Below, piece by piece: positions 33,995 to 61,030 of a stretch of DNA of 64,000 nucleotides. The DNA is from Diphasiastrum complanatum (Eukaryota > Streptophyta > Lycopodiopsida > Lycopodiales > Lycopodiaceae), in the NCBI GenBank assembly GCA_029204225.1, contig MU831911.1, positions 1 to 64,000 of the forward strand. Reading direction: 5' to 3'. The notes under the pieces are model-generated. The model saw only the letters and a program-made list of their open reading frames with translations, was not told where the DNA came from and made no database searches. How positions within the stretch are numbered: the first letter of the stretch is position 1; each line of letters starts with the position of its first letter. The translations under genes were made by a program, and so were the position numbers.

Positions 33995-35234
33995 GACACC
34001 TAGTTTGAGAGAAAAAATTTCAACCTTCATGCTATATAATTCAGGAGTAATGGATAAATGGTTGGAATTATATGAAGAAGAAAAAAAAAAGGGTATTGAC
34101 TTCATGCTATATAATTTTTACAGACACCGACGCAATAGGCGTAGAGGTCAAGCTACACCTTCACATGATCTTGAGCCATTGCCCAACCAATGCACTATAG
34201 ACTGGATGGTTGATACACTCCGACAAGCAAGATCAAAGGGACAATTCACATCTGACACAGAATGGGAATTTGCAAGAGGATGTGATTGGAAGGTTTGTCT
34301 ATAACTCTATTTTTTTAAGTGAACAATTTTAATTTGTATGATGATTGATTATTGTTTTAATTATAATCAACATGTGACAATATCGAAAGTATAGTGCAAT
34401 GTGGGCATATGGTCGTCATCATCGCATTGAATCAATTGATATGAAATGACGAACTTATGATTGTTGTGTCACGGCATCCTTCCGTCAAGAAAGTCGGAGT
34501 AGTGCTCGAGATCAAAGTCCAATTTCTGGAGAGCTTGAGTATGTAGGAACCATACAAGCCATATATGAGGTGTGTTTTGGTGAAATGGGTAAGAATTTGT
34601 TGTTTGACGTGAAATGGTTCAAAATCAACTATAGAGGATCAAATGCAACTGTAAAAAAAGATCGTAGTAGATTTTTTGCTATCGGTTCAACCAAGACATT
34701 AAGCGTGGACTTTTCAGACACATTGGTGTTGCCTCGTCATTGTGTACAGGTGTGCATGAATTTTACATTTTTTTCTTTTTGTCAATTGTGATCAATGTTA
34801 TATTAATCATCTACACTACTTTTTAATTACATCTATTTATTGTGAATTAAAATGTAAGCATAACAAATATCTAATCCTAACATTGCTAAATGTGCAGGTA
34901 TTTTTTCAACCAGATCGACTAAACAATTAAGCCACGCTCAAGACATGTATTCGAAAATGCATATGTTGAGAATGAAATGGAAGATCTAAATTTGGACAAC
35001 ACAAGTATATCTGATGAAGATGTACATATACCTTCGAGTTTTATAAATATTGAAAACCCGAGAATTGATTCTCATGATTTCAACAACTCAGATGATGAAG
35101 AGGACAACAATGATTCTTTGCATGAGGACAATATTGAGAGAGGTTTTGATTTCGATAGTGATGATGAAAATCATCTTAGCGGAGATGAGTTGCAAGATGT
35201 ATTGGCTGATGAATTTGAATCTTGCGATGATTAA
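33995..35234 (+). pseudogene. CACTA transposase, 3' part
   Basis: Resumes after RE2: AAAATGACAC at 15680-15689 joins CTAGTTTGAG at 34000 in frame. Exons: to 34292 (MDKWLELYEEEKKKG; TPSHDLEPLPNQCTIDWMVD), 34390-34749 (DUF4216-like: FDVKWFKINYRGS and related) and 34898-35234 (FFQPDRLN, then a very acidic tail to TAA). Breaks: TGA near 34447 (SIDMK then stop) and a 1-nt shift near 34930 before the acidic tail. A 17-bp repeat (34025 and 34100) and a 19-bp copy of the RE2 LTR/host junction (34110-34128) suggest local rearrangement. Confidence 0.8.
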
Positions 35235-35930
35235 TAAAGTTTGTACATGTCACAAATAATTTTGTCATAAAATGATCCATTGTGGTCAATATATATTGTT
35301 TTCAAATTAAAATTATTATATTTTTCTATGATGTTGCATTTCGAAAGTTTCATTTCAAACGCATCTGGCAATCACTTAAAATTAAAAAAATTTATCAATA
35401 TTAGTAGATGTGTGAACTAATTAAAAGATATATGTGTTGATTATTTATATATTATGATTTAAAAACATCTTCTTTGAGATAATAATACACTTTGCCACAA
35501 TATTGTTCGACTATTCATTGATCTTTGCAAACACGCAAAAGTGTATAACATTGCAATTTTTTTATCAACAAATTAGCTTAACAAGCTACCACACGGCTCT
35601 CAAATGTAAGGTACTTAGCATCCTTTCACATGCATATTAAGCTCACGCTTATATTTTTACCCATCAATACCATATTGAAAAAATTGTCAAATTTTGATTA
35701 AAATTTTTTCTCAATATAGAAACACATCATAATGTCTATAAATACATAAGATAGCATGTACTGATAGTAATTTTAATTCGTTAGAGCATAATAATTTGAG
35801 ATAATGATCATTTAATTTTTAGTCCACATTTTATTATAAGTATACACCTATTCAAAATATTTAAAAAAATCTTATTTGCTTTTAAATTAATCATAAAGTT
35901 GTTTTTTATTAACTTATTATTCATAATAGA
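35235..35930. other. AT-rich 3' flank of the CACTA gene
   Basis: Strongly AT-rich, no gene supported. Probably the non-coding 3' part of the CACTA element, leading to its palindromic end region. Confidence 0.4.
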
Positions 35931-35954
35931 TAAAAAAAAACTACAACAAGCTAA

Positions 35955-36455
35955 TTTTGCCATGCGTGGCACTGCCACGCGTGGCAAATTTTCAAAACAA
36001 AATTTTTCTAAGTATTGTGTTTTAATATTGCCACACGTGGCAAATTTTTTGACAAATTTTGTCACGCGTGGCAATAAAAAAAGCCATTGCTCTGGAATTT
36101 TCTTTGGAGATTTGCCACGCATGGCACTGCCACGTGTGGCAAATCAAAAAAATTTATGTCACATGAAAATTGGTTAAATAACAATCGTACGTGGCACTTC
36201 CACGCGTGGATGTGCCATGCCGACATATTTTGGCACTCAAATTTTAAGTTTTAGTTTAAAAAAAATTTGCGTGGCAGTGCCACGCAAAATTAAAATTTTT
36301 TTGTCTGACCTCTCCTCCAGTCTGGATTTCACTGGCATGTTCCTTGGAAAAGTTTTAGGGTGGATATGCCACGCGTGGCAGTGCCACGCATAAGAAAAAT
36401 GTCAAAATTTCTGGCTAAGTATCGGGTTCACGTGGCAGCGTCGCGTGGCAAAACA
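35955..36455. repeat. array of GCGTGGCA palindromes
   Basis: Around a dozen occurrences of TGCCACGCGTGGCA-type half or whole palindromes in both orientations: near 35960, 35975, 36030, 36060, 36114, 36130, 36190, 36275, 36367, 36380, 36430 and 36445, with variants CACACGTGGCA and CACGTGTGGCA. They stand out as GC-rich words in very AT-rich DNA. CACTA transposons carry arrays of short subterminal repeats in both orientations where transposase binds, and the place fits: about 0.7-1.2 kb after the transposase stop. I do not find a matching array or a CACTA terminal repeat at the left side. Confidence 0.7.
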
Positions 36456-36839
36456 CACATATATGTAGTTGTGTGTATTGTGATCTGATCGTTGTTATTA
36501 CAACATTAATATACAGATTCATTGCATTTCGTTGACTGTCAATTAACTCTCACTCTTCTTCCGCAAGTAACATAAACAAAAAAAGGTATGGCTGTCTTTG
36601 ATGCCCAATCGTTCTTACATTTCTTTATATCAGAATATCAGTATCAGAACAGTTGTCTCAGACGCCTAATTGTTTTTCCCGCAATATCTCTTTATGGTAG
36701 TCTAAGACTCCTACACTGATACTCTTAATCAACACAATCAGAACATCTTTATCATAACTCCGTTCTCCAAGTAATCCAGATCTTTATCATCAGTTTCATT
36801 GTTTCCTTTGTTGGGATGACGACCTTCATTTCTGCTGAG

Positions 36840-37345
36840 GCCCAAACCTTATTGCTTTCAACAGGTTAATCAGGTAATCAATTAGGTCTAAGCTAGATAG
36901 AATAAATCTAGAATAGATCGATAGCACAAAAATAGATGATCCAGACCCTACTAGCTAGACTAACCTAAATTAGGTAGTTTAGATCTAAGCAGCCAGACAA
37001 GTAGATCTTAGAATAGTTAGACCGATAAGATTAGCTAGGATAGACTTAGGGCTAGATTAATTCTAGAATAGTCGACCCATTCCACCCAATAGCGACCTGT
37101 AGCTCGACTTATCTACGTTAGATTAACTTTTTAAAAATAGACCAACAAATAGATTAGATTGGATAGACTTAGATCCGAAGGCCGAACTCCAACAGTAGTG
37201 TATTTAGAATAACGCAGCCCAATCAATTAGGTTAGATTCGAGGCCCCGTAGTATAGCCTAGCCCATAGGATAGCTAAAGTAGTTTAATGAAGGTTTAGGC
37301 TAGAATAGATTAGTCCTAAGCTAGATGAAAATCTTGTTAGAATAA
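36840..37345. repeat. CTAGAT/TAGATTAG-rich degenerate tract
   Basis: Built from CTAGA, TAGATTAG, AATAGA and TTAGGT words with heavy reuse over 500 bp but no fixed period. Stops in all frames exclude coding. It looks like decayed simple sequence. Confidence 0.55.
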
Positions 37346-37858
37346 GTTCGGTAGGTTAGTCATTGCACCACCAAAATCCTATACCACATACCCCACCTTG
37401 TACAAATGTTCTTGCCTGATGTACAATTCTCCGACCAACCCTAATATTTGTCCCTTGTGAAATACCTTTGAAAGGCCCTACATGGTTCAAAAAGAGCACT
37501 ATTGCTATTTTTGACAGCCTCTGTCCCTGTCCAATATTGTTGTCTGTTATAGATGCATGCATGGTCAAGTCTGTCTAGAAAAATTCCAGCCTAGTTCAAA
37601 GTTAAGCTAGATTTTTTATAAGATTGTCATTTTTTGTAAACAATGAAAGTTTCTGATTATAAAATCTCTCAAATCTAGCAACCAATTGGGAAATGGATTG
37701 TGCACATTGTAATCATAGACCATTTGACATTGATAGGACCAACTTTCCAAAATACTACAATTGCCATCAGTACCACCCCGCCACCTTCAACCTCTGTACA
37801 ACGTGACAATGGCACACTATATTAATGTCATTGTCCATCCACCATCCCTACACCATTT
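37346..37858. other. no gene recognised
   Basis: Short frames on both strands have no family resemblance. It leads into the proline-rich coding-like segment that RE5 interrupts. Confidence 0.35.
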
Positions 37859-38124
37859 TTGACTTTCCGTTCATCGAATCCACCTCCACCATTGATTACA
37901 AGCAGCTCCAACACATGCTCCCCCATTTTGACCTCCAAACTGGGCGGAGACCACACCTTCAACCATGATCTCCAGTACGTCGCCCAGGCCGACACCACCA
38001 CCTCCACACTCCCGCAACCCCACCATGCCCGAGCTGGAATTCGCCTCTCCACCCTCACACTACCTCACCATTCTACTTCTCTATCTCCTACCACATCATC
38101 TCCTCCAAAAACAGACCTTCCAGA
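37859..38124 (+). pseudogene. unrecognised protein, N-terminal part
   Basis: GC-richer than its surroundings, with open frames rich in Pro, Ser, Thr and His. In the frame that best continues past RE5, an ATG at 38024 gives MPELEFASPPSHYLTILLLY and ends in KQTF at the RE5 junction. After removal of RE5 this meets HPPPLSVPASDDVVDLLQYT at 42671. Family not recognised; probably the 5' end of the region described at 42671-43540. Confidence 0.4.
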
Positions 38125-38187
38125 TGGGGCAAGGGAGATAGAAGAACGTGAATGGAAAAGAGAGTAGGAATATTACGGAACAGCTCA

Positions 38188-39841
38188 GATCCGATTAGTG
38201 AATGATAAGGGTACTTTGCTAAGTCGAGTACTTCACTATCAGTCTCAACACAAGAAGGTTTAGTTAGTACTATACTTGGATCCATTGGAGTATCAATTGG
38301 TTTTCAATCAGACATATGAAACTTTTCTAAAATGCCTTTTAGATATGCCTGCTGGCTAAGATAGATCTTCTTCTGAAGTCTATCTCTAGTAATGTGAAAT
38401 CCTAGCAAAGAATGAACAGCTCCTAAATCAGTCATGTCAAATTCCTTTGACAGATCACTCTTAGTAGTGTGTAGAAGAGAAATGTCGTTAGACAATATCA
38501 TCTACGTAAAGAGCTATGTGAATTGCATTGGTGCCTATATGCTTTGAATAAACATTAGTCAACTGAATTGTTTGCAAATCCTAATTGAATGAGATAAGAG
38601 TTGATTCTATCGAACCATGCTCTTGCGGCCTATTTCAGATCGTATATTGCTTTGTGCAGCTTGCACACTTTGTGCTCTTGGCCTTTGACTTTGAATCCTT
38701 CCGGTTGGAAGGTATACAATTCCTCTTTGACATTGCCATTGAGAAATGTTGTCTTGACATCCATTTGGTGCATTTCGAGGTCTTCTGCGGCTGCTAATGC
38801 AATCAGAGTCATGATTGACTGCATCTTGATGACAGGACTGAAAATTTTTTGATAATCCACTTCTTGAACTTGAGCAAATCTTTTAGCCACCAGCCGTGCT
38901 TTCCATTTTGCGATGGAACCATCAGAGTTGATCTTCTTCTTGAATATCCACTTGTTGTCGAGAACTCTCTTATGAGTGGGGAAGTTGACCAACGTCCAGG
39001 TCTGATTCGTCAAAAGTGAGTTGTACTCGCTTTCCATAGCTTCTTGCCACTTCACAGCATTCTTGAAGTTAATTGCTTCGGTTAGGCTCTCTGGTTCTTC
39101 TGATGAAGTCCAGAATGATTGAGGTGCATACCTCTCAAGAACTGTCCGAGTCCGTGAGGATCTACGGATGTTGGGTTGACCAGGATGCGATGATGCTTCT
39201 TCTTGAATTTCTTTAGATCTGCTCAAGCTAGCTTGGTATGGTCTGATGACAGGTACTGTCAACTGCTCTGCTTTTGTAGCTGTAGCTGCAGTTTCTGTAG
39301 AAGGAACATCAACGTTGAAAGAATTCATGCTACGTAAGATAGGATGAGGCATGACATCGTTTATCGATGGTTGTTTAAAATCATAATATGTATGTTCTTG
39401 AAATATTACATCCCTAGAGACAAATACTACATTGGTGGATGGATCATAAAGTTCATAAGCTTTATGTTCATCAGGATAGCCAATGAAAATACATTTATTT
39501 GTCCTATCAGCCATGGCCTTGAATTTCTTGAAGCATTCAAAGGCTTCAGATTTGTGCTTAATGAACATAGTTGTAGACCATCTAGAATAATCATCTATGA
39601 AAGTGAGAAAATAGATTGCATCTCCTAATGACGGGGTTGGCATTGGACCACAGAGATTGCTATGTACAAGATCTAATACATGCTTTGTTTTGATGGAATG
39701 TGATTTTGGAAACTTGCTTCTAGAGTGCTTCCCATAGATGCATGATTCACAAAAGAAAGATTTCCTATCTAATGAAGACGGGAAATTCAAACCATCAACT
39801 AAATTATTACAACGCATATAAGAAAGTGATCTTGTATTCAC
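38188..39841 (-). pseudogene. RE5 integrase/reverse transcriptase remnant
   Basis: Starts in the integrase zinc region (FCESCIYGKHSRSKFPKS) and core (HSNLCGPMPTPSLG, FIDDYSRWSTTMFI). It then jumps from FKKFKAMAD to TNKCIFIGYPDEHKAYELYD, deleting the catalytic centre's second half. RT begins (NKWIFKKKINSDGSIAKWKA; MHQMDVKTTFLNGNVKEELY) and stays open to KAIYDLK near 38630. A frame break follows; a further piece (DLSKEFDMTDLGAVHSLLGF) runs to about 38304 and a last one ends at 38188. The YVDD active site falls in the damaged part and is not seen intact. Confidence 0.85.
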
Positions 39842-39957
39842 ATGTCCAAATTGACTATGCTACAGAACAGCACTATCATTTACATTTTTATCAGAGATAC
39901 TAGCTAATGCAACTAAATTAGAGAGTACGTAAAGATTTCCGACTCTAGTGCATGTAT

Positions 39958-41142
39958 TCAAAGTAGTATCTTCCTCGAGTATTGTACACTGCTCAGATGA
40001 GAAATAACAGTGTAGCCCTCATCAGTTATCTTAGAGACTAATAACAGGTTCTTTGACAATTGAGGAACATGAAGGACATTAGGAACACAAATGGACAGAT
40101 CGTTGTTCTGATCTTCACTGTCCTTGGTGCTAGAATCTTTGAGGTAGACAAATTGGTCTCTGTTGCAAGCGGTATACTCGGTAAACCATTCCTTGTGAGA
40201 GGTCATGTGTTGGGTAGCACCGTTGTCCAGGTACCAGCTATCACAGTCTTCGTTGTTGATGTAAGCCATTAACAAATGTGTATCTGACTCCTTGAATTCC
40301 GCCGTGTTGGAGGAGTCTGGCTGTTGTTGTTGTTGCTGCTTCTTTGCCTCGTTGTAGATCCTGATGCGACACTCCTTGATGTCATGATTAGCTCTTTTGC
40401 AATATCTGCAGAAAAGCTTCTTGCACAATCCACCATGCTCACCTTGAGTGTGAGGCTTCTGCTGTTGCTGTTGCACTTGATTCTCGCCCTTGGAATAGTC
40501 TTTCTTCTTGGTGTATAGAGCCATGGATTTGTCTTTGATGGATAGGCTGCTAGTCTTTCTTTGCATTTCTTCTTGAAGAAGATGACCGATCACCTTTTGA
40601 AAAGTGAGGTCGGGTTGTGTGGAGATCATCACCACAAAGTGCTCATAAGACTTTGGAAGAGAAGAAAGCAAGGTCATAACGACATCATCATCTTGAATAG
40701 AGCATCCTACAGTTGATAACTGATCTAACAGGGGCTTGAAGTTGTTGATGTGAGAAGTGATGGCAGTAGAATCAAACATGTTAAGAGCAAAGAACTTCCT
40801 TCTAAGATGTAATCTCGTGGTCACATCGTGTGTCTCATAAAGAATTGATAACAAGTCCAGTGCTTCCTTAGAGGTTTTGCACGTGGTAACGTGAGATATT
40901 TTGGAGTCAGCCAGATTGAGTGTGATACATGCTAGGGCCTTCTGATTTTTGATCCTCCAGGCCTTTGCTTGATCACCATCTTCTGGTTTCAGGTCTGCAC
41001 CTTCTACTACATCCCAAAGATCTCTATCTATCAACATCATTCTAAGTTTTAACTTCCAAATGTAGAAGTTAGAACCATTGAACTTGTCAATGACTCTAGC
41101 TTCACTGAGTGATGAAGATGAAGAGCTACCTATACGAGACAT
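39958..41142 (-). pseudogene. RE5 gag-protease
   Basis: Gag from MSRIGSSSSSSLSEARVIDK (the first in-frame ATG is at 41166; the one at 41142 fits copia gag better). Features: KFNGSNFYIWKLKLRMMLID; a gag core with LLSSLPKSYEHFV; a Gln-rich linker; zinc knuckle CRYCKRANHDIKEC; protease start SWYLDNGATQHMTSHKEW. This frame is continuous for about 395 codons and shifts after HVPQLSKNLL, so protease and integrase are no longer joined. Confidence 0.87.
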
Positions 41143-41212
41143 GATAACAATATACAAATAAAACAAACTTAATCTCTCGGTTTGTTTGAACTAATCTCTG
41201 ATACCAATCTTA

Positions 41213-42670
41213 TGGGGCAAGGGAGATAGAAGAACGTGAACGGAGAAGAGAGCAGGAATATTGCGGAACAGCTCTCCCATTCTAATCAGCTACTAAATGC
41301 AAAAATAGTCTAAAAGACAACTTATGCTAAATGTAATCACAACTTTAAGTGTCTTAATTGCCCAACAGGATCTTAAAAATTAATTCATACTCTGAAATAA
41401 GAGTACAATCCACCAAAGAGATTAGAGATGGTTTGTATGTGGTACTACTGAAATCAAATTCAATTGTGAAATATAGTTCTAAAGTAAATGGAAGAGCAGT
41501 ATGATAACGCGAGTTCCTTAGGCGTCAAAGATAGCCATCGTCTGATCAAAAACTGAGGAGTCGTAGACGTTCGTGTTCTGATCAGAGTGAGTAAACAAGC
41601 GCGATCAAACAACAATGAAAGTGCATTCAATCACAACAAGCATTCATCTACGTTGTACACAGATAAAACCAAGCTGCTACTATATTACACTGAAGCACAA
41701 TACAAAATAGCAATTACAATAAAAAATGACGGCATAATTGAGATGCTCAAACAATGTGTCTCATGGACGGAGCAACCACTAATCTGTGCTTGAACGATCT
41801 ATTTATAGATTTCATCCGTGTATTAATTACATTGAATGCTTGTCACCTAGTTAGGAAAGTCGTTGTACTTGGAAGTATACGACTGTACATAGTGTATACG
41901 GTCAATAATTTAGCATCGTTGACGCTGACGAGGACGTTGCAAATTCTTTCATTTCGCATTTTACGTGAAGTGGTTTTCTCTCACTTCGCAAATTTCGGGA
42001 AGTAACTGGGAACATTCCTTGTTCAAAATAGACTTCGGCATTTTCTCTCTCTTTGGGATTTTTTGAAAAAACCGAAGGTGCCTTTGAAACAGTTTAACTT
42101 ATGAAAATAGATGACCTTCGGCATTTTCTCTCTCTTCGGGATTTTGCGAAAAAGGCGAAGGTGTAAAAAACAGTTAAACTTTTGAACTATGCAAAAGTCA
42201 CATTTCGGGGAAATGCGAAAAAGCCAAAGCTGTTGAAAACATAGTTCATTTCTGCAGACTGTTGCGACACTTAGTGTATTTCTGCAGACAGTTGCGACAC
42301 TTAGTGTATTTCTGCAGACTGTTTGACACTTAGTGTATTTTTGCAGACTTGTTTTAAATGCTGGTTCTTGGAAGTCCTTGAAGATGGCCAAGTCTTCAAT
42401 GACTTCAAGTAATTGAACTTAACATCTGAACTTGAAATTATGACAGGATTGGTTACCATTTGCTGGAGGTCAGCCAGAAGCCCGTTGTAGACGTTCTTCA
42501 AATAAATTGGCTATCTAAGTTTGTAATTCCTGCAAGTATCAAATGAGCAGACGTAGAACCAAAGTTGGTTTCACCTTACCCTAGATTAATGATCAATAAA
42601 CATGCAGGAAGAATCATGAAATAGAATTAGTCATTCACCAAGGAGGAAACTATGGGCTTAATTTCCAACA
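41213..42670 (-). repeat. RE5 5' LTR, 1458 bp
   Basis: On the minus strand it begins TGTTGGAAATTAAGCCCATA and ends CTTGCCCCA next to the primer-binding site. More than twice as long as the RE1-RE4 LTRs. Contains two internal tandem repeats: a ~79-bp unit at 42030-42180 (CTTCGGCATTTTCTCTCTCT) and a ~35-bp unit at about 42250-42350. Confidence 0.85.
42030..42350. repeat. internal tandem repeats in the RE5 LTR
   Basis: Two copies of a ~79-bp unit with CTTCGGCATTTTCTCTCTCT, then three copies of a ~35-bp unit TTCTGCAGACTGTTGCGACA with CTTAGTGTAT. Likely in U3, where plant LTRs often carry repeated motifs. Confidence 0.75.
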
Positions 42671-43540
42671 CTTCCATCCACCTCCGCTATCCGTCCCCGC
42701 TTCTGATGATGTGGTGGACCTGTTGCAGTACACCAACACTGGTACCAAAAGTTCTACACCGTACATGATGCGAAATAGCCGAGACTCTTTGTCAAACAGT
42801 ATCCAAACATCACGACAAGAGATGGCTATACATTGTCAGACAAGATCAAAGACTTTTTAAAACTGACACAGGCCAACCTGATTAATGCCCCTCTGCATGC
42901 TCAACCAAAATGGTGGACGACAGTACTCATGCGCAACCCCGAGCTCATTCAAGAATATCTTATGGCTCCAGTGACAATAAGGGCTGATCCAACATTCCAT
43001 CATATGCCCAGAAGAAGAGCATGGACAGCTTTGAAGACTCCAAGCGTCGAGTCCTGTAATTGGCCTGTAATAAAATTGGCACATGGTTGGAAGACAACGG
43101 TCGACTTCACCAGGGCCCTCAACCAGTTCCTAATAGACGCGCCTAACTCTCCAGATCCTATCATTCTGGAAGCCTATTACAACGTGGAGACCCTTCTAAC
43201 TGCCGCAAAAGTGGATACCAGATGGGATCTCTGCTTCGACGAGTACTGCATCAATCCCAATAAAAGCTTCAAGTCAACGGCCATTGAAGATTAGATCCTT
43301 TTATATCGGACCTTCCATCACTTGTTCGCAACATCTTAGTGAGGTTGGAACGATGGTATACAACAGGCTTTATGGGAAACATGCACCCGACATTCAGCCC
43401 AATCTGGTCGCAATCCTTAACGCGCAGTTCATTGTGGTCCTATTTCATCCGCCGACTGGTCGCTACAACCCACCAACAGAATCGAGGAGGGCATCTATCC
43501 CACGGGCCCATTCAACTTTATCTTCATAGTCGATGCCGTC
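42671..43540 (+). pseudogene. unrecognised protein, main part
   Basis: Continues 37859-38124 across RE5. One frame gives HPPPLSVPASDDVVDLLQYT. After a shift near 42740 a second frame reads FYTVHDAK, a TAG stop (CAG in origin, by inference), PRLFVKQYP, then is open from 42833 to 43294, including KWWTTVLMRNPELIQEYLMA and LEAYYNVETLLTAAKVD. It then shifts again into about 80 more open codons. Codons and amino-acid make-up look like a real globular protein, not chance. I do not recognise the family. An old host gene or a captured non-retroviral sequence are both possible; neither is supported by a motif. Confidence 0.5.
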
Positions 43541-43980
43541 TCTGAGGTCATCATCGTTTAAATCAATCAAGTATGTGTCTGCAAAATGAATGGTCAAGAT
43601 CAAATCAAGAACTGTGTTTGAGTCCTCTTAACTAATGAGTTAATTGGGAGTGTTTAATCTCTCTCTCTCCTTAGGAGTCTGGACTTACTCTAATTCTCCG
43701 CACAAATGAGGACATCGAAGACAAAAAAGATAAACAACTATGGTCTTCAATGCTTAGGACATGTCCCTTCCTCTGATTTTGCCCCGTGACCAAAATGCTT
43801 GCCTTTAGGCTTAGTGCTTCATCCTCTCCTCATCCTCACATCTTTATGGCAATACGAGATTCAAAACCCATCACCGTAGGATATCATCATAAACATTCAG
43901 ATGTTGCCACGTCTTATTCAATCAACGATTCACAAAAGTCCAAGAGGCAAATATCCAAGTGATAGGCACGTAAAATATGT
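43541..43980. promoter_or_regulatory. RPT2 upstream region
   Basis: No gene seen. This is the presumed promoter of RPT2; I cannot point to a TATA box with confidence, which is common in housekeeping promoters. Confidence 0.35.
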
Positions 43981-44108
43981 GGTGCAATCAAGCCTTCTCT
44001 CCTTTGCCTTTCCCCTTTTTCTTCTATTCTCGCTCTCCTCTTCGCCATCTTCCTTTCAGTATTTGCGAGCTTTTGTTATCAGATCTGTAAGCGAGCGACG
44101 ATCGATCG
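43981..44108 (+). promoter_or_regulatory. RPT2 probable 5' UTR
   Basis: A pyrimidine-rich run (TTCTCTCCTTTGCCTTTCCC and following) turns into a GC-richer segment ending GATCGATCGATGG at the start codon. Such CT-rich leaders are common in strongly expressed plant genes. Confidence 0.5.
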
Positions 44109-60891
<16,783 letters not shown>

Positions 60892-61030
60892 ACAATTTTT
60901 CTTGGTTTTGGTCATGACGCAGGCTTTAAGGAAGCATCCTTTAGGGCCTGTGCTGCTACTACATTGACGTTGTATATTTTTAGAATCAGCAATATAATGA
61001 CTAGAAAAATAAATGTTTGTTGAGTGTCCT
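60892..61030 (+). promoter_or_regulatory. RPT2 3' UTR with poly(A) signal
   Basis: AATAAA at 61008-61013, 117 bp after the stop, in an AT-rich setting; the first canonical signal downstream of RPT2. Confidence 0.55.

Larger units (their letters stand above)
38125..42670 (-). mobile_element. RE5: truncated copia element, minus strand
   Basis: A complete 5' LTR lies at 41213-42670 and a 62-63-bp stub of the 3' LTR at 38125-38187 (both begin TGGGGCAAGGGAGATAGAAG on the plus strand). The primer-binding site is visible as CTCTGATACCA ending at 41206. RNase H and nearly all of the 3' LTR are deleted, joining pol (YHSLIGS) to the LTR stub. A target CTTCC follows the right end and appears before the left end, but three extra bases (AGA) separate it from the LTR there. 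The lineage differs from RE1-RE4. Confidence 0.85.
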
